This document shows, one piece after another, positions 1 through 6,994 of a DNA stretch of 19,241 bases. How positions within the stretch are numbered: position 1 is the stretch's first letter; every line of letters begins with the position of its first letter. The translations under genes and the position numbers were made by a program. Source of the DNA: Erysipelotrichaceae bacterium UBA3379 (lineage in GTDB: Bacteria > Bacillota_I > Bacilli_A > Erysipelotrichales > Coprobacillaceae); NCBI GenBank assembly GCA_002359025.1, contig DEPZ01000007.1:1-19241 (forward strand), in the 5' to 3' direction. Under the pieces are notes generated by a model. It was not told the DNA's origin. It was given only the letters and a program-made list of their open reading frames with translations, and did not search any database.

Positions 1-747
1 AATGATATCATTCATCTTTATATCAGGATGATGATATTTGACACGATACTCAATTTCTTTTTCTTTACTCATATGAATAGCTTCAACTGGGCACCAGTGA
101 AAACATGCTAAACATGTAATACATCGATCACCAATACAAGCATGTTTATCTTTTAACTCTATATTATCCATTGGACAGACTTGTGTACATATACCACCTC
201 CTATACATTTTTCATCTGCCTGTATCCCTCTCATATTATAAAATCCTTTTGCTATTGGAGAAGGTTCAGGATGGACTAATAATGAATAATCATGTTTTTC
301 TTGATGAATTATTTTATCTAATAATTGTTGTATATTTTGTTTTTGATATTTTAAAGAAGATTCTATCTGTTCTTTTGTACTTAAGTAACTATTTCCAGGC
401 ATTGATATTCCTATATTCAATGATAGACTTTGTCCTCTTTCTTTTAAAACTTCATCCATTCTTTTCGCAATATCTCCAGGATGACCACGATATGTAGAAA
501 ACACAAAAATATAAGCCTTATCTTTAAAACACATTCTATTAATCACATGACGAACTAAATACGGCATATCACCATAATAAATTGGAAATATAAAACCAAC
601 CATATCATAATCAACTTGAATACTTTCTTGATTTTTTAAAGATGCAATTCCTATAAGATCGCAATCATATGGTAATTCTTCTGATAATATTTTTGCTGTA
701 GTTAAACAATTTCCTGTTGCAGAAAAATAATAAAGACCTACTTTCAT
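1..747 (-). CDS. EFR1-type flavodoxin/ferredoxin fusion protein, 3' end cut by window
   Basis: Translating the minus strand from the ATG at 745-747 gives 249 codons with no stop, so the C-terminus lies outside the window. The N-terminus (MKVGLYYFSATGNC) is a flavodoxin-like FMN loop; residues about 50-100 continue the fold. A C-terminal ferredoxin module follows. The second cluster motif is complete (C209, C212, C215, C219, spaced CxxCxxCxxxCP). The first has C181, C187 and C191, but the expected second cysteine is Gly184. This layout is typical of the EFR1 (flavodoxin plus 2[4Fe-4S]) family, presumed cytosolic electron carriers of unknown partner. The start at 747 has an AAGGAAGG ribosome site 9 nt upstream; an in-frame ATG at 756 abuts that site and is less likely. 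The gene is preceded by a PHP gene with its own terminator, so it is probably transcribed alone or as the first gene of its unit. Confidence 0.85.
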   Translation of the reverse strand, partial: MKVGLYYFSATGNCLTTAKILSEELPYDCDLIGIASLKNQESIQVDYDMVGFIFPIYYGDMPYLVRHVINRMCFKDKAYIFVFSTYRGHPGDIAKRMDEVLKERGQSLSLNIGISMPGNSYLSTKEQIESSLKYQKQNIQQLLDKIIHQEKHDYSLLVHPEPSPIAKGFYNMRGIQADEKCIGGGICTQVCPMDNIELKDKHACIGDRCITCLACFHWCPVEAIHMSKEKEIEYRVKYHHPDIKMNDII

Positions 748-776
748 TATACTCATCCTTCCTTTTCTATATTATA
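748..776 (-). promoter_or_regulatory. Possible promoter and RBS of the EFR1 gene
   Basis: On the minus strand a TATAAT hexamer (771-776) lies just upstream of an AAGGAAGG ribosome site (757-764). No good -35 hexamer is visible at 16-18 nt, so the promoter call rests on the -10 alone. Confidence 0.35.
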
Positions 777-883
777 TACGAATTTGACTTACAATTCTAT
801 TATCTATCTCTTGATATAATGCTACACATCTACTTATAAAAAGCATTAATAAATAGCGACTTACTTTCATAAAAATTCATATT

Positions 884-923
884 AAAAAACAATCTACTTT
901 TATCATAAGCAGATTGTTTTTTT
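884..923. terminator. Bidirectional intrinsic terminator
   Basis: Arms AACAATCT (888-895) and AGATTGTT (911-918) form a hairpin with a run of T on both sides: T7 after it on the plus strand and T6 on the minus strand. It begins 4 nt past the stop of the PHP gene, for which it is the natural terminator. No plus-strand gene runs into it. Confidence 0.8.
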
Positions 924-926
924 AGC

Positions 927-1826
927 TTATTTATTTTCTATTAACTGATATTCTTTAAGCATATTTTCTAATTCTTGTGGTTGTTTGCAACCATTAACTC
1001 CTAGATAAATAGAAGGTTTTGTCTTCCCATGAAAATCACTTCCACAAGTATAAAGAATACCAAGTTCTTTAGCCTTACTATAAAAATAATCATTCACTTC
1101 TTCACTATGATAACTAGAATAACATTCTACACCTTGTAATCCTAATTCAACCATTTCATCAAAAACCTCAAATCTACCTTTTAAATTATTACCAGGATGA
1201 GCCAATACACTCACTCCTCCATGATCTTTAATAAGTTTTATCACTGTTTCCAATGTAGGAAATTCTATATGTGTATAACAAGGCTTTCCTTGAGCATAAT
1301 AATCCCAATAAAAATTAACATATGGGTTATCACTACGCTTACCACCTTCTCTATAAGGCTTTAGTAATTCATGATCTTTATATCTAGGATCATTTAATAA
1401 TACTTCTCCAAACATTTCTCCTGTATATACCCCATTAGATGACAAAGCATCTAATTGTTCTTTAGACACATCAAAACCTAAAGCATTTGTAAGTTCTATT
1501 TTTTTTAGTGAACATTGAAGCTCTTTTTTTTCAATATTCTCTCCTAGTTGATTAAATACAGGTGAAGTATAGTCAATACCATATCCTAAAACATGTAAAT
1601 TTATTCCCTTATAAGTACAATCAATCTCAATTGCAGGAATATATTCCATATTTAACTCATCACAACGTTGTTTTGCTTCTTGATTCGCTTTTACAAAATT
1701 ATGATCAGCTATAGCCATAATTCTTACTCCTGCCTCATGACACATATCTACTAATTGTGTAGGTGTAAACTCTCCATCATCACTGTACATACTATGCATA
1801 TGTAAATCAATATAACTTTTATCCAT
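927..1826 (-). CDS. PHP-domain metal-dependent phosphoesterase
   Basis: A 299-residue protein with the PHP fold signatures in order: HMHS (H9, H11), D16, ADHN (D41, H42), the EID acid (E67), H78, AHP (H210) and GSDFH (D264, H266). These are the metal-binding residues of the PHP family, which includes the RNase AM/YciV-TrpH phosphoesterases, histidinol phosphatase and polymerase-associated PHP domains. The single-domain length and the layout with an insert of about 100 residues (roughly 95-190) resemble the YciV-like subgroup, which hydrolyses 5' ends of short nucleotides and RNA; the exact substrate cannot be read here. The start is supported by GGAGGA 7 nt upstream of the ATG. It lies 75 nt downstream of the LysR gene on the same strand with no convincing terminator between, so the two may be cotranscribed. 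Confidence 0.88.
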   Translation of the reverse strand: MDKSYIDLHMHSMYSDDGEFTPTQLVDMCHEAGVRIMAIADHNFVKANQEAKQRCDELNMEYIPAIEIDCTYKGINLHVLGYGIDYTSPVFNQLGENIEKKELQCSLKKIELTNALGFDVSKEQLDALSSNGVYTGEMFGEVLLNDPRYKDHELLKPYREGGKRSDNPYVNFYWDYYAQGKPCYTHIEFPTLETVIKLIKDHGGVSVLAHPGNNLKGRFEVFDEMVELGLQGVECYSSYHSEEVNDYFYSKAKELGILYTCGSDFHGKTKPSIYLGVNGCKQPQELENMLKEYQLIENK

Positions 1827-1901
1827 TTTTTATTCCTCCATTTTCTTTATCATAGCATAGAATAAATCATTTTCATGAAGATTTTAGTAAAATGAAAAAA
1901 T

Positions 1902-2786
1902 TTATATCATGAATTGTTTAAATATTTCAACAAACTCTTCTATATATTCATTTTTATTTTCTTTGCTCCAACATGCAAAATAATTTCTTTGAATAGGTTT
2001 ATCTTTATTATAAAGGGGTATTCTTCTAATACCTTGTAATGGTTCTGGTAACTTTCCTATATCATCAATAACCATATAACCCCTATGACTCAAAACCATT
2101 AATCTTGCTTCTTCTAAAGATGAAGCATGTATAAACCTATGAGATAACCCAAGTATATTTTCATAGAAATCTTCTTCAGATTTTTCTTTTCCTTTAGAGA
2201 CTACCAATATACAACTTAACTTTCTTAAATCCTCTACTGTCACTTGCTCATATGAAGCAAGTATATGATCTTCAGGTATTTCAATATAACAGTTACAATA
2301 TTTTAATTCATAATTATGATAATCTTGATGAAAAGCTCTTCTTTGTTCACTAATTTTAATATCTATTTGTTTGTTGATTAATAATTCAAAAAGTTCTTCA
2401 TGTGTACCACTCACAATAGAAACATTTACATCTTTATATAAATGTGTAAAATGACTAATTGCTTGGTTTAATATAAGCGAACTCATATTTTTAGGATATC
2501 CGATTGTTAAAGAGAGATGGGATTGATTGGATATACGGATTGTTTCTTGTTTTATATGCTCTATATCCTCTAATAAGAGTTTCCCTTGTTCATATAGATA
2601 TTGTCCAGCCTGAGTAACTTTCACTTGTCTTCCATCTCTAACAAATAAAGTTGCACCTAATTCATTTTCCAATGCTTTCATTTGTTGAGAAATAGCTGAT
2701 TGTGAGATATAGCACTCTTCACTTGCTTTCGTAAAACTTTGATACTCTACAATTGCAATAAAATATTTCAACTGCTTAAATAACAT
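1902..2786 (-). CDS. LysR-family transcriptional regulator
   Basis: A 294-residue protein with an N-terminal winged helix-turn-helix (residues about 1-60: FKQLKYFIAIVEYQSFTKAS, SQSAISQQMKALENELGATL, RDGRQVKVTQAG) and a periplasmic-binding-like effector domain to the C-terminus, the usual LysR architecture and length. The start is taken at the ATG 2784-2786: it has AAGGGTG at the right distance, and a TATAAT box (2808-2813) lies between it and the more upstream in-frame ATG at 2831, which would place that ATG outside the transcript. It is divergent from the membrane-protein gene at 2881, the usual LysR arrangement with a regulated neighbour. The inducer is unknown. Confidence 0.93.
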   Translation of the reverse strand: MLFKQLKYFIAIVEYQSFTKASEECYISQSAISQQMKALENELGATLFVRDGRQVKVTQAGQYLYEQGKLLLEDIEHIKQETIRISNQSHLSLTIGYPKNMSSLILNQAISHFTHLYKDVNVSIVSGTHEELFELLINKQIDIKISEQRRAFHQDYHNYELKYCNCYIEIPEDHILASYEQVTVEDLRKLSCILVVSKGKEKSEEDFYENILGLSHRFIHASSLEEARLMVLSHRGYMVIDDIGKLPEPLQGIRRIPLYNKDKPIQRNYFACWSKENKNEYIEEFVEIFKQFMI

Positions 2787-2880
2787 ACTTTTCACCCTTT
2801 CTAAGCTATTATAGCATAAAAATCCTACCATTCTTTATATAAAATGTTATAATAGACAATATTAAAACAGGAGGACAAGA
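2787..2880. promoter_or_regulatory. Divergent promoter region, LysR gene and membrane-protein gene
   Basis: Two perfect TATAAT boxes face away from each other: 2808-2813 on the minus strand for the LysR gene and 2848-2853 on the plus strand for the gene at 2881. Neither has a good -35 hexamer, which is compatible with activator-dependent transcription. The minus-strand -10 lies in an 11-bp palindrome, GCTATTATAGC (2805-2815). An AGGAGG ribosome site (2869-2874) sits 6 nt before the ATG at 2881. Confidence 0.55.
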
Positions 2881-3726
2881 ATGAAAAAAAATAAAACGTC
2901 TCGATATCAACGTATGTCACAAGCATTACAAATGGAAATTAGGGAACATAAAAAGTCTTTTGCTGTGTATGCTTCATTAAGAATTGCTGTCATTATTATG
3001 ATGGTATTACAGATTTTTAATCGTAATTATGAAAATGTGTTCTTATGCGTGTTGACCTTATTGTTATTAATTGTACCTAGCTTTGTACAAATGACTTTTC
3101 GTGTAGAACTACCTATTACTTTAGAAATCATCATTTTATGTTTTATATTTGCTGCCGAAATATTAGGCGAGATATCACATTTTTATCTCATATTCCCTTT
3201 CTGGGATACACTTTTACATACATTAAATGGATTTCTAGCAGCTGCTATTGGTTTTTCTTTGGTTAACTTATTGAATCAAACAAAGAATATTCAATTTGAA
3301 TTATCGCCTTTATTTGTAGCTATTGTTGCATTTTGTTTTTCTATGACCATTGGTGTGGTATGGGAATTCTTTGAATTTACTATGGATACATTCTTTGCAA
3401 TGGATACTCAAAAAGATACAATTATCCAAACAATTCATTCAGTATCATTAAATCCTAGTGGAACAATGAGTACTATTAAAAATATATCTGATGTTGCAAT
3501 TAATGGACAACCTCTAAATATCCCTGGATATTTAGATATTGGTTTAATTGATACAATGGAAGATTTAATTGTCAACTTTATTGGTGCCACTGTCTTTTCT
3601 ATATTAGGATTTTTATATATAAAAAATCCTAATAAAAGTAAACTTGTCAAAAGGTTTATACCTACACCTAAAGACAAAAATAAGGATTACTTAAAAATTG
3701 TTAATGAAGAACATAACAATGAATAA
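2881..3726 (+). CDS. Polytopic membrane protein, DUF2238/YjdF-like
   Basis: A 281-residue protein with a basic, soluble N-terminus (about 1-28), then hydrophobic segments at roughly 29-47, 52-70, 78-100, 112-130, 143-163 and 232-247, and a Lys-rich cytoplasmic tail. Conserved-looking charged patches lie at membrane edges: FWDTLLHTLNGF, GVVWEFFEFTMD and DTMEDLIVNFIG. The WDxxxHxxxG, WEfxEf and DtxxDlxxNxxG pattern is that of the DUF2238 (YjdF-like) family, whose function is not known; the assignment is from memory of the family pattern. The start has a strong AGGAGG site. The gene is monocistronic between the LysR divergent promoter and a terminator at 3736. Control by the adjacent LysR protein is an inference from gene order. 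Confidence 0.75.
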   Translation: MKKNKTSRYQRMSQALQMEIREHKKSFAVYASLRIAVIIMMVLQIFNRNYENVFLCVLTLLLLIVPSFVQMTFRVELPITLEIIILCFIFAAEILGEISHFYLIFPFWDTLLHTLNGFLAAAIGFSLVNLLNQTKNIQFELSPLFVAIVAFCFSMTIGVVWEFFEFTMDTFFAMDTQKDTIIQTIHSVSLNPSGTMSTIKNISDVAINGQPLNIPGYLDIGLIDTMEDLIVNFIGATVFSILGFLYIKNPNKSKLVKRFIPTPKDKNKDYLKIVNEEHNNE

Positions 3727-3735
3727 TCTTATACT

Positions 3736-3766
3736 AGGAATATTGAGAAGTTCAATATTCCTTTTT
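3736..3766 (+). terminator. Intrinsic terminator of the membrane-protein gene
   Basis: A perfect 11-bp stem, AGGAATATTGA (3736-3746) and TCAATATTCCT (3752-3762), with a 5-nt loop and T tract (3762-3766). It begins 9 nt past the stop codon. Confidence 0.88.
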
Positions 3767-3793
3767 ACTTTATCGCAAAATAGTGTAAATCTA

Positions 3794-3822
3794 TTGCATT
3801 CTTTTTATATATTCAATACAAT
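3794..3822 (+). promoter_or_regulatory. Promoter of the leucyl aminopeptidase gene
   Basis: TTGCAT (3794-3799) and TACAAT (3817-3822) are separated by exactly 17 nt, close to the sigma-A consensus. A GAGGTGAG ribosome site follows just before the ATG at 3840. Confidence 0.75.
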
Positions 3823-3839
3823 ATTTTTGAGGTGAGATT

Positions 3840-5273
3840 ATGCTAATAACTTATAAAGAAAGTTTAAAACAAGACAAAACATTATTAATAGGATTATATA
3901 AACATGAAAGATTTCCTCAAGAAATCTGTGATTTATTAGACTATGATCCAACAAAAGAACTTCATTTATCTTATGGAAAACTCACATCTTTTAAAACATT
4001 AGGAAAACTACCTTTTAAAAGAATTGTTGTTGTGGGACTAGGAAAGAAAGAAGAATTAACTGTCTTAAGATTAAGACAAGCTATCGGAAAAGCTTTAAAT
4101 AAAGGTAGACATGCCATGTGTGTATATTTAGATAGTATGGTAAGTGAGCACTTCACTATTGAAGAGATTGCATGTCATGTTAGCTTTGCTGTTACCTATA
4201 GTCGTTATCAATTTGCTAAAATCAATGCTTCTCCTAAAGAAAAACAAGATTATATTTTTGCTTCTGACTTTGACGTTCTTTCTTCATTAGAAAAAGGATT
4301 GATCATGGCAGATAGTATTAACCATGCAAGAGATCTAGCCAATATGCCAAGTAACTATATGTATCCAGAAACTCTAGCAAATTATGCCCAAGATCTTGCA
4401 AAAAAATATGACTTAGATATTGAAATCTTATCAAATCATGAATTAGAAGAATTAAATGCTGGTGGCATATTAGGTGTCAATAGAGGATCATTACATCAAG
4501 CAAAACTCATTACACTTCGTTATCATAACGGTGGTGATAAACCATATAGTGCAATCGTAGGAAAAGGACTGACATTCGATGCCGGTGGGTATAATTTAAA
4601 GACAGCGCAAGGTATGCTTAATATGAAATTTGATATGTGTGGAGGTGCAAATGCTTTAGGCGCTATTGAATTAATCGCAAGATTAAAATTACCAGTCAAT
4701 GTTTTGGCTATTGTTCCAGCAACAGAAAATAAGATAGGGCCTGATGCTTATAATCCAGGTGATGTTCTTGTTTCTATGAGTGGAAAAACAATTGAAATCA
4801 CAAATACTGACGCAGAAGGTCGTCTCATCTTAGCAGATGCATTAACTTATGCTCAAAGAAAAGGAGCAACGACTTTATTTGATATGGCTACTTTAACTGG
4901 TGCGTGTGTGACAGCATTAGGTGATCGCTATACTGGTGCTTTCACTAATGATCAAGGCTTATTAGAAAACTTAAAAGACGCTTCTTATCAATCTGGAGAA
5001 CTTCTATGGCAATTACCTCTAGATGATGAACATCATAAGCTTATTCATGATAGTTATGTTGCTGATATCACTAATGCGCAACTTGGTATTGGTGGTGGTT
5101 CATCATTGGCTGCTGCATTTTTAGAAGAATTTATTGAAGAAGGTCATCGTTGGGTTCATTTAGATATCGCTGGTACAAGCGATAAGAAAAAACCAACGGA
5201 CTATGCATGTGCTGGTGCAACAGGTGTGATGATTGAAACACTTGTCCATTATTTTGAAAATGTTAAAGGATAA
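3840..5273 (+). CDS. pepA: M17-family leucyl aminopeptidase
   Basis: A 477-residue cytosolic metallo-aminopeptidase that removes N-terminal amino acids from peptides. The C-terminal catalytic domain carries the M17 signature NTDAEGRL. The two-metal site is readable from the family pattern: K242 and D247 (GKGLTFDAGG), D265 (FDMCGG), D324 and E326, with catalytic K254 and R328. The N-terminal domain (about 1-150) is the more variable regulatory/hexamer domain. Length is usual for the family (about 480-500). It has its own promoter and a terminator whose hairpin includes the stop codon. The symbol pepA is the generic family name; no species-specific orthology is implied. Confidence 0.95.
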   Translation: MLITYKESLKQDKTLLIGLYKHERFPQEICDLLDYDPTKELHLSYGKLTSFKTLGKLPFKRIVVVGLGKKEELTVLRLRQAIGKALNKGRHAMCVYLDSMVSEHFTIEEIACHVSFAVTYSRYQFAKINASPKEKQDYIFASDFDVLSSLEKGLIMADSINHARDLANMPSNYMYPETLANYAQDLAKKYDLDIEILSNHELEELNAGGILGVNRGSLHQAKLITLRYHNGGDKPYSAIVGKGLTFDAGGYNLKTAQGMLNMKFDMCGGANALGAIELIARLKLPVNVLAIVPATENKIGPDAYNPGDVLVSMSGKTIEITNTDAEGRLILADALTYAQRKGATTLFDMATLTGACVTALGDRYTGAFTNDQGLLENLKDASYQSGELLWQLPLDDEHHKLIHDSYVADITNAQLGIGGGSSLAAAFLEEFIEEGHRWVHLDIAGTSDKKKPTDYACAGATGVMIETLVHYFENVKG

Positions 5274-5292
5274 GCAACGGCTTATCCTTTTG
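5265..5292 (+). terminator. Terminator hairpin overlapping the aminopeptidase stop codon
   Basis: An 11-bp perfect stem, AAAGGATAAGC (5265-5275) and GCTTATCCTTT (5280-5290), with a 4-nt loop. The TAA stop (5271-5273) lies in the left arm. The T run after the stem is short, so termination may be partial. Confidence 0.7.
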
Positions 5293-5301
5293 TGTTATAA
5301 T
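5293..5301 (+). promoter_or_regulatory. Extended -10 promoter of the GNAT gene
   Basis: TG-T-TATAAT forms an extended -10 element, with no clear -35. The predicted transcript start is close to the ribosome site AGGTGA (5307-5312), giving a very short leader. Confidence 0.5.
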
Positions 5302-5317
5302 AAAATAGGTGATAACT

Positions 5318-5836
5318 ATGGAATTTATAAGTATTTCAAAACTCAATAAAAAACAATACCATGATTTTACTCATATTTATCATCAGTCTTTCCCAAATAA
5401 TGAAAGAAAACCACTATTCTATATGAAAAAACTGCAAAGAGAAAACAAAATGAGTCTATATGGTATTATCAAAGAAGACGAATTGATTGGTTTAATTATA
5501 TTTATTCGTTCATCATTTGGCTACATACTTGATTATCTAGCAATTGTAGAAAAGTATCGTTGTCTAGGTTTAGGTGGACAGGTCTTAGAAGAGGTTTATC
5601 AACATTTACAATCTCAGCCTGTGATTGTAGAGATAGAATGTGTAAATGAAGATCCTATAACAGCGAAAAGAAAAGCTTTTTATTTACAACATCATTTTAA
5701 AGAGTCACATATTATTGTTAATTTCTTTCAAACTGATTATGAACTTCTTTCATATCATCCAATGACATATCATCAATATCAAAATATTCTTACAGATTGT
5801 TTTGGTACAGGTGTAACAAAGCATTTAAAACAATAA
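5318..5836 (+). CDS. GNAT-family N-acetyltransferase
   Basis: A 172-residue protein with the GNAT fold: an N-terminal strand-helix region, a central strand ending in LDYLAIVEKY, then the acetyl-CoA pyrophosphate-binding loop RCLGLGGQVL (R81 to about L90, matching R/Q-x-x-G-x-G/A) and a helix. Such enzymes transfer an acetyl group from acetyl-CoA to an amine; the substrate is not recognisable. The start is the ATG at 5318, 5 nt after AGGTGA; the in-frame GTG at 5309 overlaps that ribosome site and is rejected. The gene converges on the TetR gene with 1 nt between their stop codons. Confidence 0.88.
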   Translation: MEFISISKLNKKQYHDFTHIYHQSFPNNERKPLFYMKKLQRENKMSLYGIIKEDELIGLIIFIRSSFGYILDYLAIVEKYRCLGLGGQVLEEVYQHLQSQPVIVEIECVNEDPITAKRKAFYLQHHFKESHIIVNFFQTDYELLSYHPMTYHQYQNILTDCFGTGVTKHLKQ

Positions 5837-5837
5837 A

Positions 5838-6386
5838 TCATTGTAAATCTGATAATAAGGCTTCTAATTTAGGTGGTAAGGCTTGTATCAATAATTCAGC
5901 AAGTACTTCTGGTGATTCTTTCATACCATGAACTGCCCACTCTACTGTCATAGTAATTGAACCATGACAATACATCTTTAATAGAAACATGATATCTTCT
6001 GGAATCTCTCCAATCTTCTTTTGAATAATATGTGAGTAAAAATCTAATATACATTGATAATCATAATTTTCGACATTATTATAATCTTTAGATTGAAAAG
6101 CTTGCATGAAAAAAACTTTATCATTTAATAAAAATGAAAACTTTTTAATCAGTCCTTCTTTCAAAGTCGAAGAATTTCCTATTTGACGAAAAGATTTATC
6201 AGCTAGTTTTTCAAAATACCAATTCACCAAATCATATTTATCTTGAAAATAACGATAAAATGTTTGTCTTGTCATACCACTATGTTTCACTATATCTGTA
6301 ACAGTCATTTTATCCAATGATTGATATTTCATCAAATCTTTAATACTTTGAGCAAATATATATCTTGTTTCATCATATTCATTCAT
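5838..6386 (-). CDS. TetR-family transcriptional regulator (DhaS-like C-terminal domain)
   Basis: A 182-residue protein. The N-terminal helix-turn-helix is clear (KMTVTDIVKHSGMTRQTFYRYFQDKYDLVNWYFE, quoted in part: DIVKHSGMTRQTFYRYF). The C-terminal half, with its pattern FYSHII and YCHGSITMTVEWAVHGMKES, resembles the TetR C-terminal domain found in DhaS-like regulators. These usually repress nearby genes on binding a small ligand. The start is the ATG at 6386, which has GAGGG 5 nt upstream; the in-frame ATG at 6398 overlaps that site. The gene has a good promoter of its own and is divergent from the gene at 6533, a possible target. Confidence 0.9.
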   Translation of the reverse strand: MNEYDETRYIFAQSIKDLMKYQSLDKMTVTDIVKHSGMTRQTFYRYFQDKYDLVNWYFEKLADKSFRQIGNSSTLKEGLIKKFSFLLNDKVFFMQAFQSKDYNNVENYDYQCILDFYSHIIQKKIGEIPEDIMFLLKMYCHGSITMTVEWAVHGMKESPEVLAELLIQALPPKLEALLSDLQ

Positions 6387-6419
6387 AATATCCCTCATTT
6401 ATATTATTTAGATAATTGT

Positions 6420-6448
6420 ATTTTACTAGAATATAACATAGACCTCAA
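6420..6448 (-). promoter_or_regulatory. Promoter of the TetR gene
   Basis: On the minus strand, TTGAGG (6443-6448) and TAAAAT (6420-6425) are 17 nt apart. It lies back to back with the plus-strand promoter at 6481-6509. Confidence 0.65.
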
Positions 6449-6480
6449 GATAATTTCTTTTATTTCACAAAATCTTCATA

Positions 6481-6509
6481 TTGTCATAGAGTTATAAATT
6501 TGTTAGAAT
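6481..6509 (+). promoter_or_regulatory. Promoter of the thioredoxin-like membrane protein gene
   Basis: TTGTCA (6481-6486) and TAGAAT (6504-6509) are 17 nt apart, followed by an AGGAGG ribosome site (6519-6524) 8 nt before the ATG at 6533. Confidence 0.72.
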
Positions 6510-6532
6510 AGAAGCATTAGGAGGCTCAAAAA

Positions 6533-6967
6533 ATGGAATTTATAAAGAAGTTTGCTAAAGAAATTAGTGTATTTGGATTGGTTATTATCATATTCTTAGG
6601 ATTATTTGTTTATAGACAAATAACATTTAAAGATTATAAAACTGTAAATCAAAAAGAATTAACACAAATGGTAGAAGATAAAAAAGATTTCGTTGTTGTA
6701 GTGGGAAGTTCTACAGAGTCAACAGTTCTTGGCTATCAAGAAGTCATGACAAAATATACGACAAAAAATCGTTCAACACCTTTTTACTATTTAGATAGCA
6801 AAGATATAAACAACATTGAAGACTATATCCAAAAAACATTTGATACAAGTGCTTCATATCCAGTCACTCTTATTATCAACGATGGTAAAGTTGCTGCAAA
6901 ACGTGAAGGTGCATTACAATATTATTCTTTATATGATTTTGTTAAAGAAAACCTAGATACGAAATAA
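6533..6967 (+). CDS. Membrane-anchored thioredoxin-fold protein lacking the CXXC motif
   Basis: A 144-residue protein with one N-terminal membrane segment (about 12-29), then a domain with the thioredoxin order: KKDFVVVVGS strand, an active-site position reading STES where CXXC would be, a helix (VLGYQEVMTKY), the FYYLD strand, and YPVTLIINDGKVAAKREGAL with the usual cis-proline and beta-hairpin. There is no cysteine anywhere in the protein, so it cannot do thiol-disulfide exchange itself. The layout resembles the thioredoxin-like accessory proteins of bacteriocin loci and other inactive thioredoxin folds, but no bacteriocin gene is nearby. The orientation of basic residues suggests the domain lies outside the cell. 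It is a single-gene unit with its own promoter and terminator, divergent from the TetR gene. Confidence 0.75.
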   Translation: MEFIKKFAKEISVFGLVIIIFLGLFVYRQITFKDYKTVNQKELTQMVEDKKDFVVVVGSSTESTVLGYQEVMTKYTTKNRSTPFYYLDSKDINNIEDYIQKTFDTSASYPVTLIINDGKVAAKREGALQYYSLYDFVKENLDTK

Positions 6968-6994
6968 CCGTTACAATCATGTAACGGTTATTTT
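6965..6994. terminator. Shared terminator of two convergent genes
   Basis: A perfect 10-bp stem, TAACCGTTAC (6965-6974) and GTAACGGTTA (6981-6990), with a 6-nt loop and TTTT after it on the plus strand. Its outermost three base pairs are the TAA stop of the plus-strand gene (6965-6967) and the TAA stop of alr on the minus strand (6988-6990). Confidence 0.8.

Noticed and set aside
180..210. Strong AGGAGGTGG followed by ATG inside the EFR1 gene on the minus strand
   Set aside because: It comes from Gly codons in the altered cluster motif; the ATG is out of frame and meets a stop after eight codons.
171..497. Plus-strand open frame of 108 codons rich in Leu, Ile and Tyr
   Set aside because: It is antisense to the EFR1 gene, which has clear motifs on the other strand, and it has no ribosome site.
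817..848. Inverted repeat TAATGCT / AGCATTA with an 18-nt loop
   Set aside because: Short, AT-rich and with a long loop; no T run or link to a gene end. Likely chance.
1881..1893. Palindrome ATTTTAGTAAAAT between the LysR and PHP genes
   Set aside because: Only A/T pairs apart from the centre, with no usable stem stability; not a convincing terminator or operator.
3435..3677. Minus-strand open frame of 80 codons
   Set aside because: Lies wholly within the membrane-protein gene on the opposite strand; no ribosome site or recognisable motif.
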